Assembly (NCBI GenBank): GCA_009731375.1
Contig: BJOX01000307.1
Span: 501,349-532,207 of the forward strand
From: Paulinella micropora
Taxonomy: Eukaryota > Cercozoa > Imbricatea > Euglyphida
DNA length: 30,859 nucleotides
Direction of reading: 5' to 3'
Positions 18,255 to 28,395 of this stretch are shown here, piece by piece. How positions within the stretch are numbered: the stretch's first letter is position 1; each line of letters starts with the position of its first letter. A model generated the notes under the pieces. That model had not been told where the DNA came from, made no database searches, and saw nothing but the letters and a program-made list of their open reading frames with translations. Both the position numbers and the translations under genes were made by a program.

Positions 18255-18751
18255 CTAATGGTATGATACAAAAAACAGCAGATGGTATTAAATTATTGCA
18301 ACAGAAAAATGTAAAACTGACTGATATGAGGAAAGCACTAGCACAAGCAGAAAAAAAGGGGGAAGCAACAGAAAATGATATTAAAAATTTACAATTTAAG
18401 CAAAAAATGAAAGATGCCTTATCAAAAAAGTATTTACCAGAAATAAAAATCGTTGATTTATCGCGAGCCTTAAAAAGGAAACTTGAAATGGACGGACATA
18501 CAAAATTGAAACATAGAGAAAATAGCGAATGGATTATGGCGATGGTAAAAAGGTTTAATATTAATGTAGGAAACGATGAGGGACAAATAAAAAAGAAAAT
18601 AGCAGATTATGCTAAGTATGATGAGTACATGGGGAACCAAGGAGGAGCAGGTAGGAAATTACACCATACATTGGACGAAATGATTAATAAATTATTTTCA
18701 ATAGCGAAAATAAAAAATATTTAGCACGCAAAGATTGGAAACACACAATGA
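18251..18751 (+). pseudogene. Viral hypothetical helical protein with an in-frame TAG
   Basis: It starts at ATG 18251, overlapping the previous stop by 4 nt. About 157 Lys-rich, mostly helical codons lead to TAG 18722-18724. Eight more codons in frame end at TGA 18749-18751, which overlaps the ATG of the protease gene as ATGA. The second ATGA overlap argues that the frame originally passed through TAG. I do not recognise the domain. The conserved-looking part is LSRALKRKLEMDGH and the C-terminal helix LHHTLDEMINKLFSIAK. It belongs to the run of late genes from the ATPase to the MCP. Confidence 0.55.
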
Positions 18752-19508
18752 ACAAACATGATTTTGTAAATACTCTAACGAACAAAATGATTTCCGAGCC
18801 AAATTTGGATAAACAAGTTTCAACAGATTTAAATATTGATGAAGGAATGCCACCAATTACCATATCCCCGAGTCTACAGGAGACAACCATTATCACTCCA
18901 TTAGAGCCACAGCCAGACTCCAACGAAGTTGAAGATGCGACCTTCGGTCAGCAAGAGCGAAGCGATTTGGAGGGGCTTGTCCCCTCACAACCAGAGCCAC
19001 AACCAGAGCAACCACAGCAAGAGGGAGAGGGACGGGGACTAATGACTAATGAAATAGACGACATAATGAAAAATATGGATGGTATCTCGGAGCGATAGCC
19101 AGTGATGAAATTTACAAGTTGAAGCCAGGAAGCAGAAAGCGATATGGATTTATTATGAATACCCAAAAAAGTTCGCAACCCGGAGCACATTGGATGGCGG
19201 TTTACTGCTCTTTAGATGGCGATAGAAGTATAGAGATATACGACCCGCTAGCCCTATATCAACCAACTGAAGACTTTCAACAACAAATGAAACAACTTAT
19301 CGATAAAAGTAATCTATTAATGAAGGTTAATCAAGTAAAACAACAGAGCGATACTTCCTCAACTTGTGGTTGGCATAGCATGAGATTTTTGATGGAGCGA
19401 GCGAAAGGTAATCGATTTAAGTTTAGTTCGGGTTTCACAGACTTGAAAGAAGAAGAAGCGGAGAAATTAAAAGCACAGAATGGATATGGCTTTGACACCT
19501 ACATATAA
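18748..19508 (+). pseudogene. Adenovirus/Ulp1-type maturation cysteine protease, one frameshift
   Basis: It would cleave capsid precursor proteins during virion maturation. The N-terminal 85 residues are Pro/Glu/Gln-rich and contain a palindromic insert. The protease domain begins with LMTNEIDDIMKNM, then the frame shifts near 19085-19100 and continues as ASDEIYKLKPGSRKRYGFI. The catalytic set is visible: His in GAHWMAVY (codon 19188), Asp in EIYDPLA (codon 19242), Gln in the KQQSD segment, and Cys in STCGWHS (codon 19365). The C-terminus ends at TAA 19506-19508. The start overlaps the preceding frame as ATGA. The domain itself is complete apart from the shift. Confidence 0.8.
18939..18986. 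repeat. GC-rich palindromic insert inside the protease gene
   Basis: GACC-TTC-GGTC (18939-18949), then GCGAAGCG, then GAGGGG (18970-18975) with CCCCTC (18981-18986) form consecutive hairpins. They encode about 18 residues (ATFGQQERSDLEGLVPSQ) within an otherwise Pro/Gln-repetitive linker. The GC content is well above that of the flanks. This resembles the insert in the ATPase gene in organisation but not in sequence. Confidence 0.55.
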
Positions 19509-19554
19509 ATTATGTATTAAAGGAAACAGATATTAAACGATATAAAACGACACT

Positions 19555-20161
19555 ATGCCAGACTACCAACAAGGAAAGATTTATTCAATCAGGTCTCACC
19601 AAACAAACCAAATTTATATTGGTTCAACTACTCAACCTCTGTATAAAAGATTTTATACTCATAAGCAAAATTATAAAAGTTGGATGAATGGGAAATCAAA
19701 ATATACATCGTCTTTTGAAATTATTAAATATGATGATGCCTACATTGAATTAGTTGAATTATTTCCGTGTGATAACAAAATGGAATTACTTAAACAAGAA
19801 GGTAATCATATTAGAAAACTAGATTGTGTGAATAAACGTATTGCGGGAAGGGAAAAGGTAGAATACTACCAAGAAAATAAAACTGAAATATTGGAAAAAA
19901 TAATTATTATAAAGAACAAAGAAGAACGGAGTTATGTGAAAAACAAAAGAAATATTATTTAGAACGTAAAAAAGAAAAAAGTGAGTATGACAAAAATGTA
20001 GATGTAAAAATAAAGGTAAAGAAAAAGAGAGACAACAAAGAAAATACATTTGTGAGTGTGGTGTTGAATTGACTATTTGTAAAAGAAATAGACATAATAA
20101 AACACAAAATCACATAAATAATTTATATAGTTTTAAAGATGTCCAAAAATTATTTATATAA
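19555..20161 (+). pseudogene. GIY-YIG endonuclease with C-terminal CxCG finger, two frameshifts
   Basis: This is a homing-type or recombination nuclease common in PLVs and giant viruses. The GIY-YIG motifs are GKIYSIRS and QIYIGSTT, with the conserved Arg in LYKRFYTHK and the catalytic Glu candidate in KMELLKQEGNHIRKL. The frame then breaks near 19900 (A run) and again near 20035. The downstream frames give a Lys/Glu/Tyr-rich spacer (KQKKYYLERKKEK) and a finger YICECGVELTI...H...H, ending at TAA 20159-20161. The last codons overlap the minor capsid gene start. The catalytic N-terminal domain is undamaged for about 125 residues. Confidence 0.75.
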
Positions 20162-20984
20162 TATAACAATGGACTATAAGGGAGGCCGTGCGACTGGTAT
20201 TTACTATATCAACAGCAAAAATAGGATAACTGGCACAGACAGCGACTTTACACACGAATTAAACTTAAAATCACTAGACAATCCCACACACTGCAAAATA
20301 CTTCATATTTATGTTCCGAAGTCGTATTATTCGGTGTCTTCACCATATAATACTTTTACTCTTAGCGAAGACGGGTATGAGGCTTTAATTACAATACCTG
20401 AGGGAAACTACACAATGAACAATCTAAAAAATAAGTTGTCGGAGGTGCTAACAGCAGACAGCCCAAATAATTATACTTATGTTGTATCCAGTAATAATAC
20501 AAACATAGACCCAGAGGATGGTAAATTAACATTCAGTGTGTTAGAGAATAAGGGAATTCAACCGCGGTTTATATTTGATGATGATACCCGCATTCACGAG
20601 GTTATGGGTTTTGATAGAAACTCCACATATTTCTTCGCTAATGATTTTATCAAATCGCCGAATGTGATTATTCTAACTGGTGAAAAGACTTTATACCTTC
20701 AATCGGACTTAGTTGGTGAAGGATATAATAACGTGCTACAAGAAATATACACAGCCAACGAAATTCCATTTGGTGCCATTATATACGACGGAAGTGGGTC
20801 GGAGTATGGTAAGAAATTATCCGCCAGTTCAAATAATGTGTATCGGTTTTAAATTACAGACGAAAACGATCAGGCTATAAATCTTAATGGTTTTGGTATC
20901 GTTATGACATTGTTGATTTACAGAGAGACTAATTATTTTAATTTATTTACATCATTTTTTAATTTGTTAAAGGTGAGGTAGTGA
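20139..20984 (+). pseudogene. Minor capsid (penton-like) protein with an in-frame TAA
   Basis: It is the single jelly-roll vertex protein of PLV/virophage capsids. ATGs at 20139 and 20169 are both possible. The second (MDYKGGRATG) is closer to the usual N-terminus and avoids overlap with the nuclease. Family features are IYYINSKNRITGTDSDFTH, then LDNPTHCKILHIYVPKSYYS, FTLSEDGYEALITIPEGNYT and the tail NVYRF. TAA at 20850-20852 is followed in the same frame by the expected C-terminal strand segment (TDENDQAINLNGFG...TLLIY). The frame then reaches TAG 20979-20981 and TGA 20982-20984. The product is cut about 43 residues short by the TAA. It sits directly upstream of the MCP gene. Confidence 0.8.
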
Positions 20985-21077
20985 TTTAAATATTTATTTT
21001 ATTATTTTAATTTTTTCTATAAATATATTCCAGTGAATTAGTTAATTTTCACAACTGCCAAACAACCTAAAAACAAA
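20985..21077. promoter_or_regulatory. AT-rich leader of the MCP gene
   Basis: A 93-nt AT-rich gap with TTTTTTCTATAAATATATTCC about 50 nt before ATG 21078 is a plausible late promoter. It is a TCTA core in AT-rich DNA, as in Mavirus late genes, but this is inference from one site. Confidence 0.3.
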
Positions 21078-21205
21078 ATGCCAACTCAACACGGAGGCAA
21101 ACTAGACTTTTCTAGAACCGACTACATCAGTGCTTCGTATCGTTTGAATAAACTAACTCCGCGAGAAGGTGCGGGAGCTATTACTGTTACTACCGCAGGA
21201 GGACA
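21078..21205 (+). pseudogene. Major capsid protein, 5' fragment (before the copia insertion)
   Basis: This fragment starts with ATG 21078 and encodes 42 codons of MCP N-terminus (SRTDYISASYRLNKLTP, then a Gly/Ala/Thr-rich stretch) up to the target duplication GGACA at 21201-21205. Beyond that the frame runs by chance into the LTR for 27 codons and stops at 21285-21287. The frame is in register with the capsid fragment at 28705. The CA of the target site plus A28705 form one codon, followed by TGA 28706-28708 and then capsid-like sequence. On its own this piece would make no functional capsid protein. Confidence 0.7.
21201..21205 (+). repeat. Target-site duplication GGACA, left copy
   Basis: GGACA abuts the left LTR exactly. 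The same five bases abut the right LTR at 28700-28704. A 5-bp duplication is normal for Ty1/copia integrases. Confidence 0.85.
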
Positions 21206-21510
21206 CAAAGTAATCTATCACTCAAACGCAGAGTTTAGGGAAGCTACCCCGCTAAGGGTAAAGAATAACCGAAGAAAAGACTTTTAATGACTTTGGGTCA
21301 CACAAAATGTGGTGACCTTAACAGAATGGTAATACTCATTTGATTCTAGGCATTCCAGACTATGATTCGCGAATACTCTAGAAAGTGTCCTTGTCAGTAA
21401 TAAAGGTATTAATAACTGTCCGGCCTATGAACTTGCCTATGACTAAGACTATCCAAATTACCGGTAAATTGACTAGGTGGAGTAACGGGTATTAATAGTA
21501 CATTACAACG
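21206..21510 (-). repeat. Left LTR (3' LTR of the copia element), 305 bp
   Basis: It matches 28396-28699. The differences are one extra C in CTACCCC, A versus T after TTTTAATG, and G versus T in GTCCGGCC. In element orientation it begins CGTTGTAATG and ends GATTACTTTG. The ends share GTAAT in inverted form but lack the canonical TG...CA. Confidence 0.9.
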
Positions 21511-21954
21511 CTCCCCCTTAGTCGCAAGTCATAGGCTATATTAGTGTGTAAATATGAAAAAATAGTGTTGAGGATCAGTTATGGGTTACCCGAAGGTTAA
21601 ATATCAACTCCCATTTACATCACATCCTCTATGTATGTATATATGTGTAGTCATGCAGTAACATGTATGAAGTATGTATGTGTTCAAAAATTTGCAAGCG
21701 CTTCCCGTAGAGGGTAGCAAAATAAAAAAAAATTTAGATTTCCTATTATAGGACAGAAAGAATGATAGAAAGAATTTAAATTGCTAAGTTAGCCAGGGAA
21801 AACCTCGCGGCTGCCGGCTTCGCGTGGCAGTCGGCTACCCAGCCTCGGCTCGACGGCTCTTGACCCCTGCGCAAAACAAAGCTGCTGCAACAAGCAACAA
21901 ACTGCACAAAACACTCAAAGCAAATATAGGTGAGTGGACACGCAAATCCCGAAA
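21511..21954 (-). other. Copia 3' non-coding region with polypurine tract
   Basis: In element orientation the sequence AAGGGGGAG (complement of 21511-21519) directly precedes the 3' LTR and is the plus-strand primer. The rest has no gene. It contains a GC-rich patch at about 21800-21870 with several short inverted repeats, for example CTGCC opposed to GGCAG. Confidence 0.75.
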
Positions 21955-24703
21955 TTACTTGAGCTTTACCGTAAATTTGTTAAGTAAATACTCGAATTGT
22001 TCTTTCGGTAAATATTTTGTCATTACATCACCTATCTGCTTCTTCGTACCTACTTTTACAAACTTAATCTCACCGTCTCTCTGTAGGTGGTGCATAAAGT
22101 GTAATTCTAAAGGTAAGTGTTTAGTTCTATTACCTGACATACCCCTCTCTGCCGCTAAGACTGTTTGAGAGTTATCCTCGAATAATTCTATCGGGTTCTT
22201 TTGGGCTATGTTTAGTTCTTGTGTAATGTGTTTTAGTGCAAGTCCCTCTCTAATACACTCAGTTGCTGCAAATATTTCAGCATCATTGGAACTCAGGGCG
22301 ATGCGACTCTGTCGCTTTGATAACCATGCAACTGGATCGCTGCCCCATAGGATCACGAATCCAGTGCGGGACTTCCCTGTTTTCTTACAAACTTTGTGAG
22401 CCGCGTCGGGCCACATCGAATGTTTTGGATAGGTTTGCCCTTCTTGCTCTGACTTAGGCTCATGGTAAGCTAAACCTCGATAAGAGTTAACTAAATAACG
22501 AAAGATTCTGCCTAACATCGCATAAGTTATTCCCTTATCGATAGTTTGCATGACACTTGCCGAATTTAGTGCTTGTTCTATATCGGGTCTTGTCATCTTT
22601 GCGAGAAATAGCAAACGACCAACTAGACTAGGAATTGAAAATTTTCGCAAGCTAGCTGATTCCGACATCGGTTCCGTGAAATGTTCTTGCGCTGGAGTAC
22701 TAACGGGTTTAGCAGAATCGTAGCCTACCTCTTTTAGTATTTGCTGTTGATATTTTCGCTGATGCAAAATTATTTTCCCGTTCGATTGCTCTATCTCTAT
22801 TCCTTTGAATTCACGGGCAATACCGAGTCTTTTGAGCGGGAAATGTTTTTCTAATGCGGACGCAAAACGCTCATATGCTTGTTTGTTTGGTGCGGTGAAC
22901 AAACATACATAAGTCTGAATCTAGCAACCTAAAACCTAGCGCCTCTAACTTGGGTGCTAATAACTTGGGTGCTAATATCTCATACCATCTTCTTCCTGCC
23001 TGTGGTGCACCATATAAAGCACCATCTATACGCCATATCATCCCCTCATGCACTTCTCTGTCTACACTCTCTGGCGCATATGCATAAACAGGGTCATTCA
23101 TACGAGCATTTAGGTATGCATTTTTAAAATCTATGCCGTATAGTTTGTGTTTGTGCCAGGCAGCTAGTTTGGCGAGAAATAAAAGTGAATGGTGCGCGGC
23201 GCAAGGAACAAAGAGCTGATCTGGGTTATAGCTAACACCGGGTTCTAACATATCTCCCCGTAAAGCTAAACGAGACTTTATGAACTTTTTCCCGTTCTCA
23301 TCTAACTTTACTTTGTGAACCCATGTCAATCTAACTATCTTACTAACTCCTGCCTTGCTTGCATCCTTGTGGGGTACCCATGTGTATGTGTTAAAGGATT
23401 GAAGAGCTTTTAGCTCTGTTTTCATACCCTCTAAAACATCTTTAGCTGTCAAACCTTCCTCTATGACATCTTTGGGTACTCTGATATCTACATACAAATA
23501 AAAATCACGAATCTCATCTGCCACCATACGGTCATCGCATAAAAACATATTAGCGGGACTTTGTAACGGGTATTCGGGATCTTTCACGGAGTATTTGAGG
23601 ATTTCCGAATTCAACATCCGTTCTTCTTCGTCCTCAAACTTAACTATGTGGGTGGGCTGAGGTCTGTCTCTTACTACGAGTCTATCTCTGGGGTCACTCA
23701 CTCTGCTGACTACCCCTACTCGTACTATGCTCTCCCATCCCTCACCGTACTTTTTCTTCGCCCATCCATCTCCCCATGCACGCGCGGGCACTCTTACTAC
23801 CTTACCTATTAGCTCTTGAGCCTCTCTCTTTTCTCTCTTGGGCTCATTGCTAGGGGTAAATCTCTCTACTGCCTTGCGCTGCCTTTTACCGGGGATTATG
23901 TTACTCTCCGTTACTCTCTGACTCTGCTCCCACGTTAATCCCTTAGATGGTGGTGATTTTTCTTCGTATGCTCTTCTTTCATGTATTTTTAGTGGATCTG
24001 TTGGATCTTGTTCATTTGTATGCTCTTGTGGCTTGATCTTGTGCTCTGGGGGTAATTGTTGTGGATAATGTGGCTCTGGACTTGTGTGTAGGCGTGTATG
24101 TTTGTGATCCAATGTATTCTTCTCCACATGCTCATTTTCATGCTCATTCTCATTCGCATCGATATCAACATTCTCTGTCTCCCCCTCAACTTCATCAAAG
24201 TGTGTTGTTGGGTGGTCGTTGTTGACGTTGTGCGGTGACTTAGGTGATTGAGGTGGTGATTGGGGTGGTGATTGGGGTGGTGACGCTTGTGGAGATGTGT
24301 GTGGTTGCTCGCTCTCATTCTCATTCTCCCCCTCAGAGTCATCATTATCCCACGACACTAGTTTAGGAGGATGAGCTTGTTTACCGATTTTGTGAATATT
24401 AAATCTCACATCTCTCACTCCGAAAATCATCTTCTTACCATCCCATACGCGGTATAGTTCCCGAAATAGATCATATCCTACTAGCATCACCTTTTTCCCT
24501 CTGTACTCTCCCTTCCGCACTTTAGTCTTAGGTATATGTAACACACCCATACATCCTATTAGTTTTAAATGAAAGAGTGTTGATTTTCTACATAACAGCT
24601 GCTCATAAGGCGAAATTCCTTTGCGTTCCCCGTTAATTGCCGGTAGTATGTTGTGAATAGTTGTTGCTGCGTGTTCTAATTCTGCCCAGAATTGCGGCGG
24701 TAA
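21955..24703 (-). pseudogene. Copia pol, C-terminal part: linker, reverse transcriptase, RNase H
   Basis: On minus, the end of the integrase region (VRKGEYRGKKVMLVGYD) is followed by a Pro/Ser/His/Glu-rich linker. The RT then follows (TYTWVPHKDA, LTWVHKVKLDENGKKFIKSR, motif A YGIDFKNAYLN, motif B ALYGAPQAGRRWYE). After SDLCMF the sequence jumps to PNKQAYERFASALEKHF. The YVDD block that should lie between is absent, and the frame shifts near 22880-22905. RNase H is recognisable (TRPDIEQALN, GFVILWGSDPVAWLSKRQ, SSNDAEIFAATECIREG, then EDNSQTV...HLPLELHFMH). The stop is TAA 21955-21957. Without YVDD the polymerase cannot be active. Confidence 0.8.
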
Positions 24704-25396
24704 TTTAGTGATATCTCATTGCTCGTGCAGGCCCCGCCGTAATATCATTCACTTTTTCCGCAATAGGATTCCCGTCTTTATCGTTTGTCGCGGAGGTTTT
24801 CCAAATAAAGCGAATATTTTTCCACCACTTAATGACTTCCTCCGGAATATGGAATTCTTGATCTGCGCGAATTTCCTTTACTTTGTTTCCTGTCTGTCTC
24901 TCATAAAAGGCTACAGCTTGTTTTAAGCAATCTACAAACTCATTCTTATGGGCCAAATAAAAGTCAAGAATGAACAGTGAGTAGTCGTCGGTGACCGAAA
25001 ATTTATACCGTTTACCACCTATTGATCTAGTTGCCCACGGTCCTGATGTGTCTATGTGTAGAATTATACATGGCTTTTGGGCTCTTTCTATTGTATTAAC
25101 TGCAAAACGTGGCAAACGTTTAGACTTTCCTATCATGCAAGATTTGCAAAATCTCACATGGCTCTCGTCACCAACTAACTTAATGTTCAAAATTTTTGCC
25201 AATAGGCGCATCTTTGTTAACCCATAATGCCCACAGGCATAGTGAAAAAGCTTGATTCCTATCTTTCTAGGTTTGTCTGACTTTCTGGGGTAAGCTTCAT
25301 ATAATACTATATCTACGTGTAATTCTTTCTCTCTCTTATTTACTTCATGCTTATTTGTATCGTTTTTGTTCTCATTTGTGGGGCTTCCCTCCCCTT
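24704..25396 (-). pseudogene. Copia integrase (GAG-pre-integrase zinc domain plus catalytic core)
   Basis: It integrates element cDNA. The HHCC zinc domain is visible as HYACGHYGLTKMRLLAK and CKSCMIGKSKRLPRF. The core follows with first Asp in HIDTSGPWATRS, second Asp in EIRADQEFHIPEE (where SDNGxEF is usual) and Glu in NPIAEKVND. Downstream LPPQFWAELEHAATTIHN is the conserved end of the core but lies in another frame, with the break near 24715. The junction with the protease frame is also shifted, in a G5 run near 25393. All three acidic residues are present. Confidence 0.75.
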
Positions 25397-26590
25397 CTAC
25401 CCCCTTGTTGCGAAAGGATCATATCTTTCGTTGACTTTCAATGGTTCATCATATTCGTCATCCCATCTATATATCATACTCTTAGTTAATCTTCCCCTTA
25501 CTAATATGTCACTCTCGTTAATGTGGATGGGGTGTTTGAGTATTACTAACTGTCCGTTTTGGTGGATGACTGATCTGTTGTGTCTGTGGTCCATCTGTCC
25601 TGTAGAGACTATGCTAACTGGTAAGGTAGTGTCGAGTAACATCTTCTTTTCTACTGCTCTAGGCCTTCCTTTCCCATCTATCACAGTCAGCCTAGCTCTT
25701 CCTGACTTACTCAACTCCCTTTCTCCATTACCTGTCAGTAGTTCTACCGGGTCTATCTCATCGACATCCGTCAATCTGTCTTCTCTGCATGATATGTCTG
25801 TGCTTGCTCCACTATCCTGTACTGTCATGTCTCTCTTTTTCATCACTCTTTTTCTCACATGTATCAGTACATGCTCTGTCTCTCCTTCTGTCTCTGTCTC
25901 TGTTTCTAGTTCACCCTCAGAGACTCCTCTACCCTCACCTTGTCCCTCTTCTGTGAGTTGTGGAGGTGTAGTGATGGGACTCTGTCTGACTGCTCTCTCC
26001 AAGTACATTCCTTCTATTGCTCTTACTATGTCAGTCAAAAAGTCATCTCTCTCTAGCTCGCCACTCACGACACGCATCACTTCTCCATTCATTCCCCTCA
26101 CGCACTCATTCATCAACGTTTTAGCTATGTCATTTATATCTTTGAAGGTTATGACGGGAGGGTTGATGGGTTGCGTGTTTGTTGTCTGTGTTGGTGGGAG
26201 TGCTGTAATTGGTCTAGAACTAGAGATTTGGAGTTGTTGTGAGGTGGGACCTATTTGGTTGCCAAACTTGTTGACAGAAGTGGGCCCAAGTCGTTGCTCT
26301 CCCTCATCCACTCCACTCTCTTCTTTCCCTTCTCTGCTCTGGCCGGTCCGCTGACTAGAAAATGGATTATGTTTGCGTGGTTGTTGCGGAATATTTTGCG
26401 AGACTTGTGGACTTGTGGAAATTTTGGTGTCACGTAAAGTTTCAAATTCCCCGAAAACGAGTCTTTGCGTAATTTTATGAGACTTTTCCAATGCCGCAGC
26501 TTTAAGACCTCGTTCGTCTGGGTAGTAAGGAGATTTGGGGGGACGCAACACGGGACTTACCGACAAATCCAACTCCGGATAATCTGGGTC
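25397..26590 (-). pseudogene. Copia protease region of pol
   Basis: This is an aspartic protease that processes the Gag-Pol polyprotein. A 391-codon frame has a Ser/Pro/Gln/Thr-rich N-terminal half and the active-site motif TVQDSGASTDISC (about 25800-25825, minus). It continues with retropepsin-like strands (TVIDGKGRPRAVEKKMLLDT, then PVSIVSTGQMD) and a linker ending YDPFATRG. The N-terminus overlaps the end of Gag in another frame, so Gag and Pol are either joined by frameshifting or separated by an indel. The stop TAG at 25397-25399 follows a run of five G, and the neighbouring frame continues into the integrase. Confidence 0.75.
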
Positions 26591-28392
26591 TTGTGTGGCG
26601 TGATATCCGCAGTACCTCGCATAAGATAATCGTTTCGCGTGATTTGCGTATATTCCTTTTCCTTTTGATTTTTCAACGGAAACATTACACGGTTTTTTTT
26701 GCGTCTGTTTATTCCAGCACAGTTTGTGTCAGGCGTGACTCCGTAAGAACTCTCAAGCCTCAAAGGAGTTTCGTTAGGGTTAGGGGTGACTGGGGAACAT
26801 CGTGGGGTGGCGGATACTAACCGCTCTTCCTTTCCTTCTCCCCGTAGTGAGGAGGGACCTCGTAGGGTGGCCGATACTAACCGCACTTCCCGTCCTTCTC
26901 CACTCTCACTATGTCTATTCCCTACCCTAGGTGTAGTCTTTGTATCGTTCAAAAGGGCTTGGGGACTTGTAGATTTGTGATGAGTGTGAGCTTGGTTGCT
27001 CTCATCTCTTTCTCTTTCTTCCTCATCATCATCGCTCTTATCATAAGTGTTCCCCATATGGATTAAAGCAACGTTTGTATCAGAGTCACTTTGTTCGTCT
27101 TCGTTTTTGTCGTTGCCTGTTGTTATCAAAGTGAGTGCTTTCTTTTTCTTATGAAAGGGTTTCTTTTTGTTTTTGTAATTGTTCTTTTGTTCGTTCTTTT
27201 CTTGTTCCGTGCCTGTGTCTTCCGTTTGATTCAGTTTTAATTTTCCTTCTTTGCGGAACTTTTCCGAAATCACCGGACAATATCTCATGGTATGGCCTTT
27301 AGCATCACATCCGAAACACGTGACTTTGAGCGTCCAGTTTGGAGCTGTCTTTGGTCCCGGTTTATTGTCTCCCCTTTTCCCTTTATTATCCATCAGGAGA
27401 TTGGTCTTTTGCCGCTGCTTGCCATCCCGAGATTTCTTGTTGTTGTTTTTGCGAATTTGAGTTTTTCTATCACGGAAATTGTTACGTCTTTCTTTTTCTT
27501 CCCACATTAACCATCTTTCCCTAGATGCTTCGCATAGTTCCGAGAAATTTGGTCTTAGTCTGGCCGGGAGATCATAGTGGTTCACCTGAAATTTATCCCC
27601 GAAAGCTGGATGGTAGCGCAATTTCTTAAATAGCTTTCTCTTTGCTTCCTCATCGGAAAATGGCGCCCCACGTAAACTTTCAAGCTGGATTTTCTTTGCG
27701 AGAAATTCATTTAGCCAGTCTACATACCTCTGACCTGCCCTTGGTCTCGTTCTCTCAAATTCTTCCTCTAACATGTACCTACCTGCTCCGGAAATGCCTC
27801 CCCATTGATCTCTTACTACTATCAACTCTTCAATGGGTCCTTTCGTCTTCTGTGTTCGCAGGAAATTAGATACATTGTCTTTGGAAAAAGCCACAGACAG
27901 ACATAACTGCAAAGTTTTCATCCTTTCATAATATTTCTTCTCTTTGCGGATAGCTGTCTTTCTTCTTGTGTGTTGTTTCATACTTTGTCTTTTCTTTTTC
28001 CTTGCTTCTTTCTCTTTCCACTCTCTCTTTTGTTCTGCTGTCATTTTATCCCAACTTTCTGGTTGTTTGATATCTTCTTTCTTTGTCTGGGGTCTCTGTC
28101 TTCCTCTCTGAGAGGTGTCTGACTCATCTTCCCCGCTATCACTTATGGGCGTGTCGGGCTCTTCTAAGTCTTCTGCCGTCTTAGCCCTTGCTTCGTCGTA
28201 AGGAAAATCCCTTTTGGCTTTAGCTGGGTCGGCTAATGCCACAGATACCATCTCTGCCACGTGGACAGATATCCCCTGCATGTGCTTCTGAAACTTGGTT
28301 GATCAAGGCCAAAAGCTTTGGTCGTTGCCCTCGAATATGGGCACTTGACTCAATACGTGCTTTGGCACGCTTGCATCCTTGACAAAGCTCAT
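26557..28392 (-). pseudogene. Copia Gag with zinc knuckle and one in-frame TGA
   Basis: This is the nucleocapsid/capsid protein of the retrotransposon. A start at ATG 28392, three bases inside the PBS, gives a typical Gag N-terminus (VPIFEGNDQSFWP), interrupted by TGA at 28303-28305 where Trp is likely. The frame continues from STKFQKHMQGI. Gag helical domain features (QLCLSVAFSKDNVSNFL, then RPRAGQRYVDWLNEFLAKK) precede the knuckle CFGCDAKGHTMRYC (about 27285-27325). A long charged tail ends at TAA 26557-26559. A start at 28281 would avoid the TGA but lose the conserved N-terminal motif. Confidence 0.8.
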
Positions 28393-28395
28393 AAC
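28383..28395 (-). other. Primer-binding site of the copia element
   Basis: In element orientation GTTATGAGCTTTG follows directly on the 5' LTR. Its complement CAAAGCTCATAAC ends like the 5' half of an initiator tRNA-Met cut in the anticodon loop (CAUAAC). That is the primer type known for Drosophila copia. It lacks the TGG start expected for priming from a tRNA 3'-CCA end. Confidence 0.6.

Noticed and set aside
21078-21287. A free-standing 69-residue small viral gene
   Set aside because: Its last 27 codons are LTR sequence also present at 28396 onward, and its first 42 codons fit as the MCP N-terminus, so it is an insertion by-product.
21800-21870. tRNA or other structured RNA in the GC-rich patch of the copia 3' region
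   Set aside because: Short inverted repeats exist, but no cloverleaf, anticodon arm or T-loop could be laid out.
25347-26354. 335-codon plus-strand frame with hydrophobic Ser/Leu-rich sequence
   Set aside because: It is the complement of the copia protease region, which has the DSGAS active site on the minus strand.
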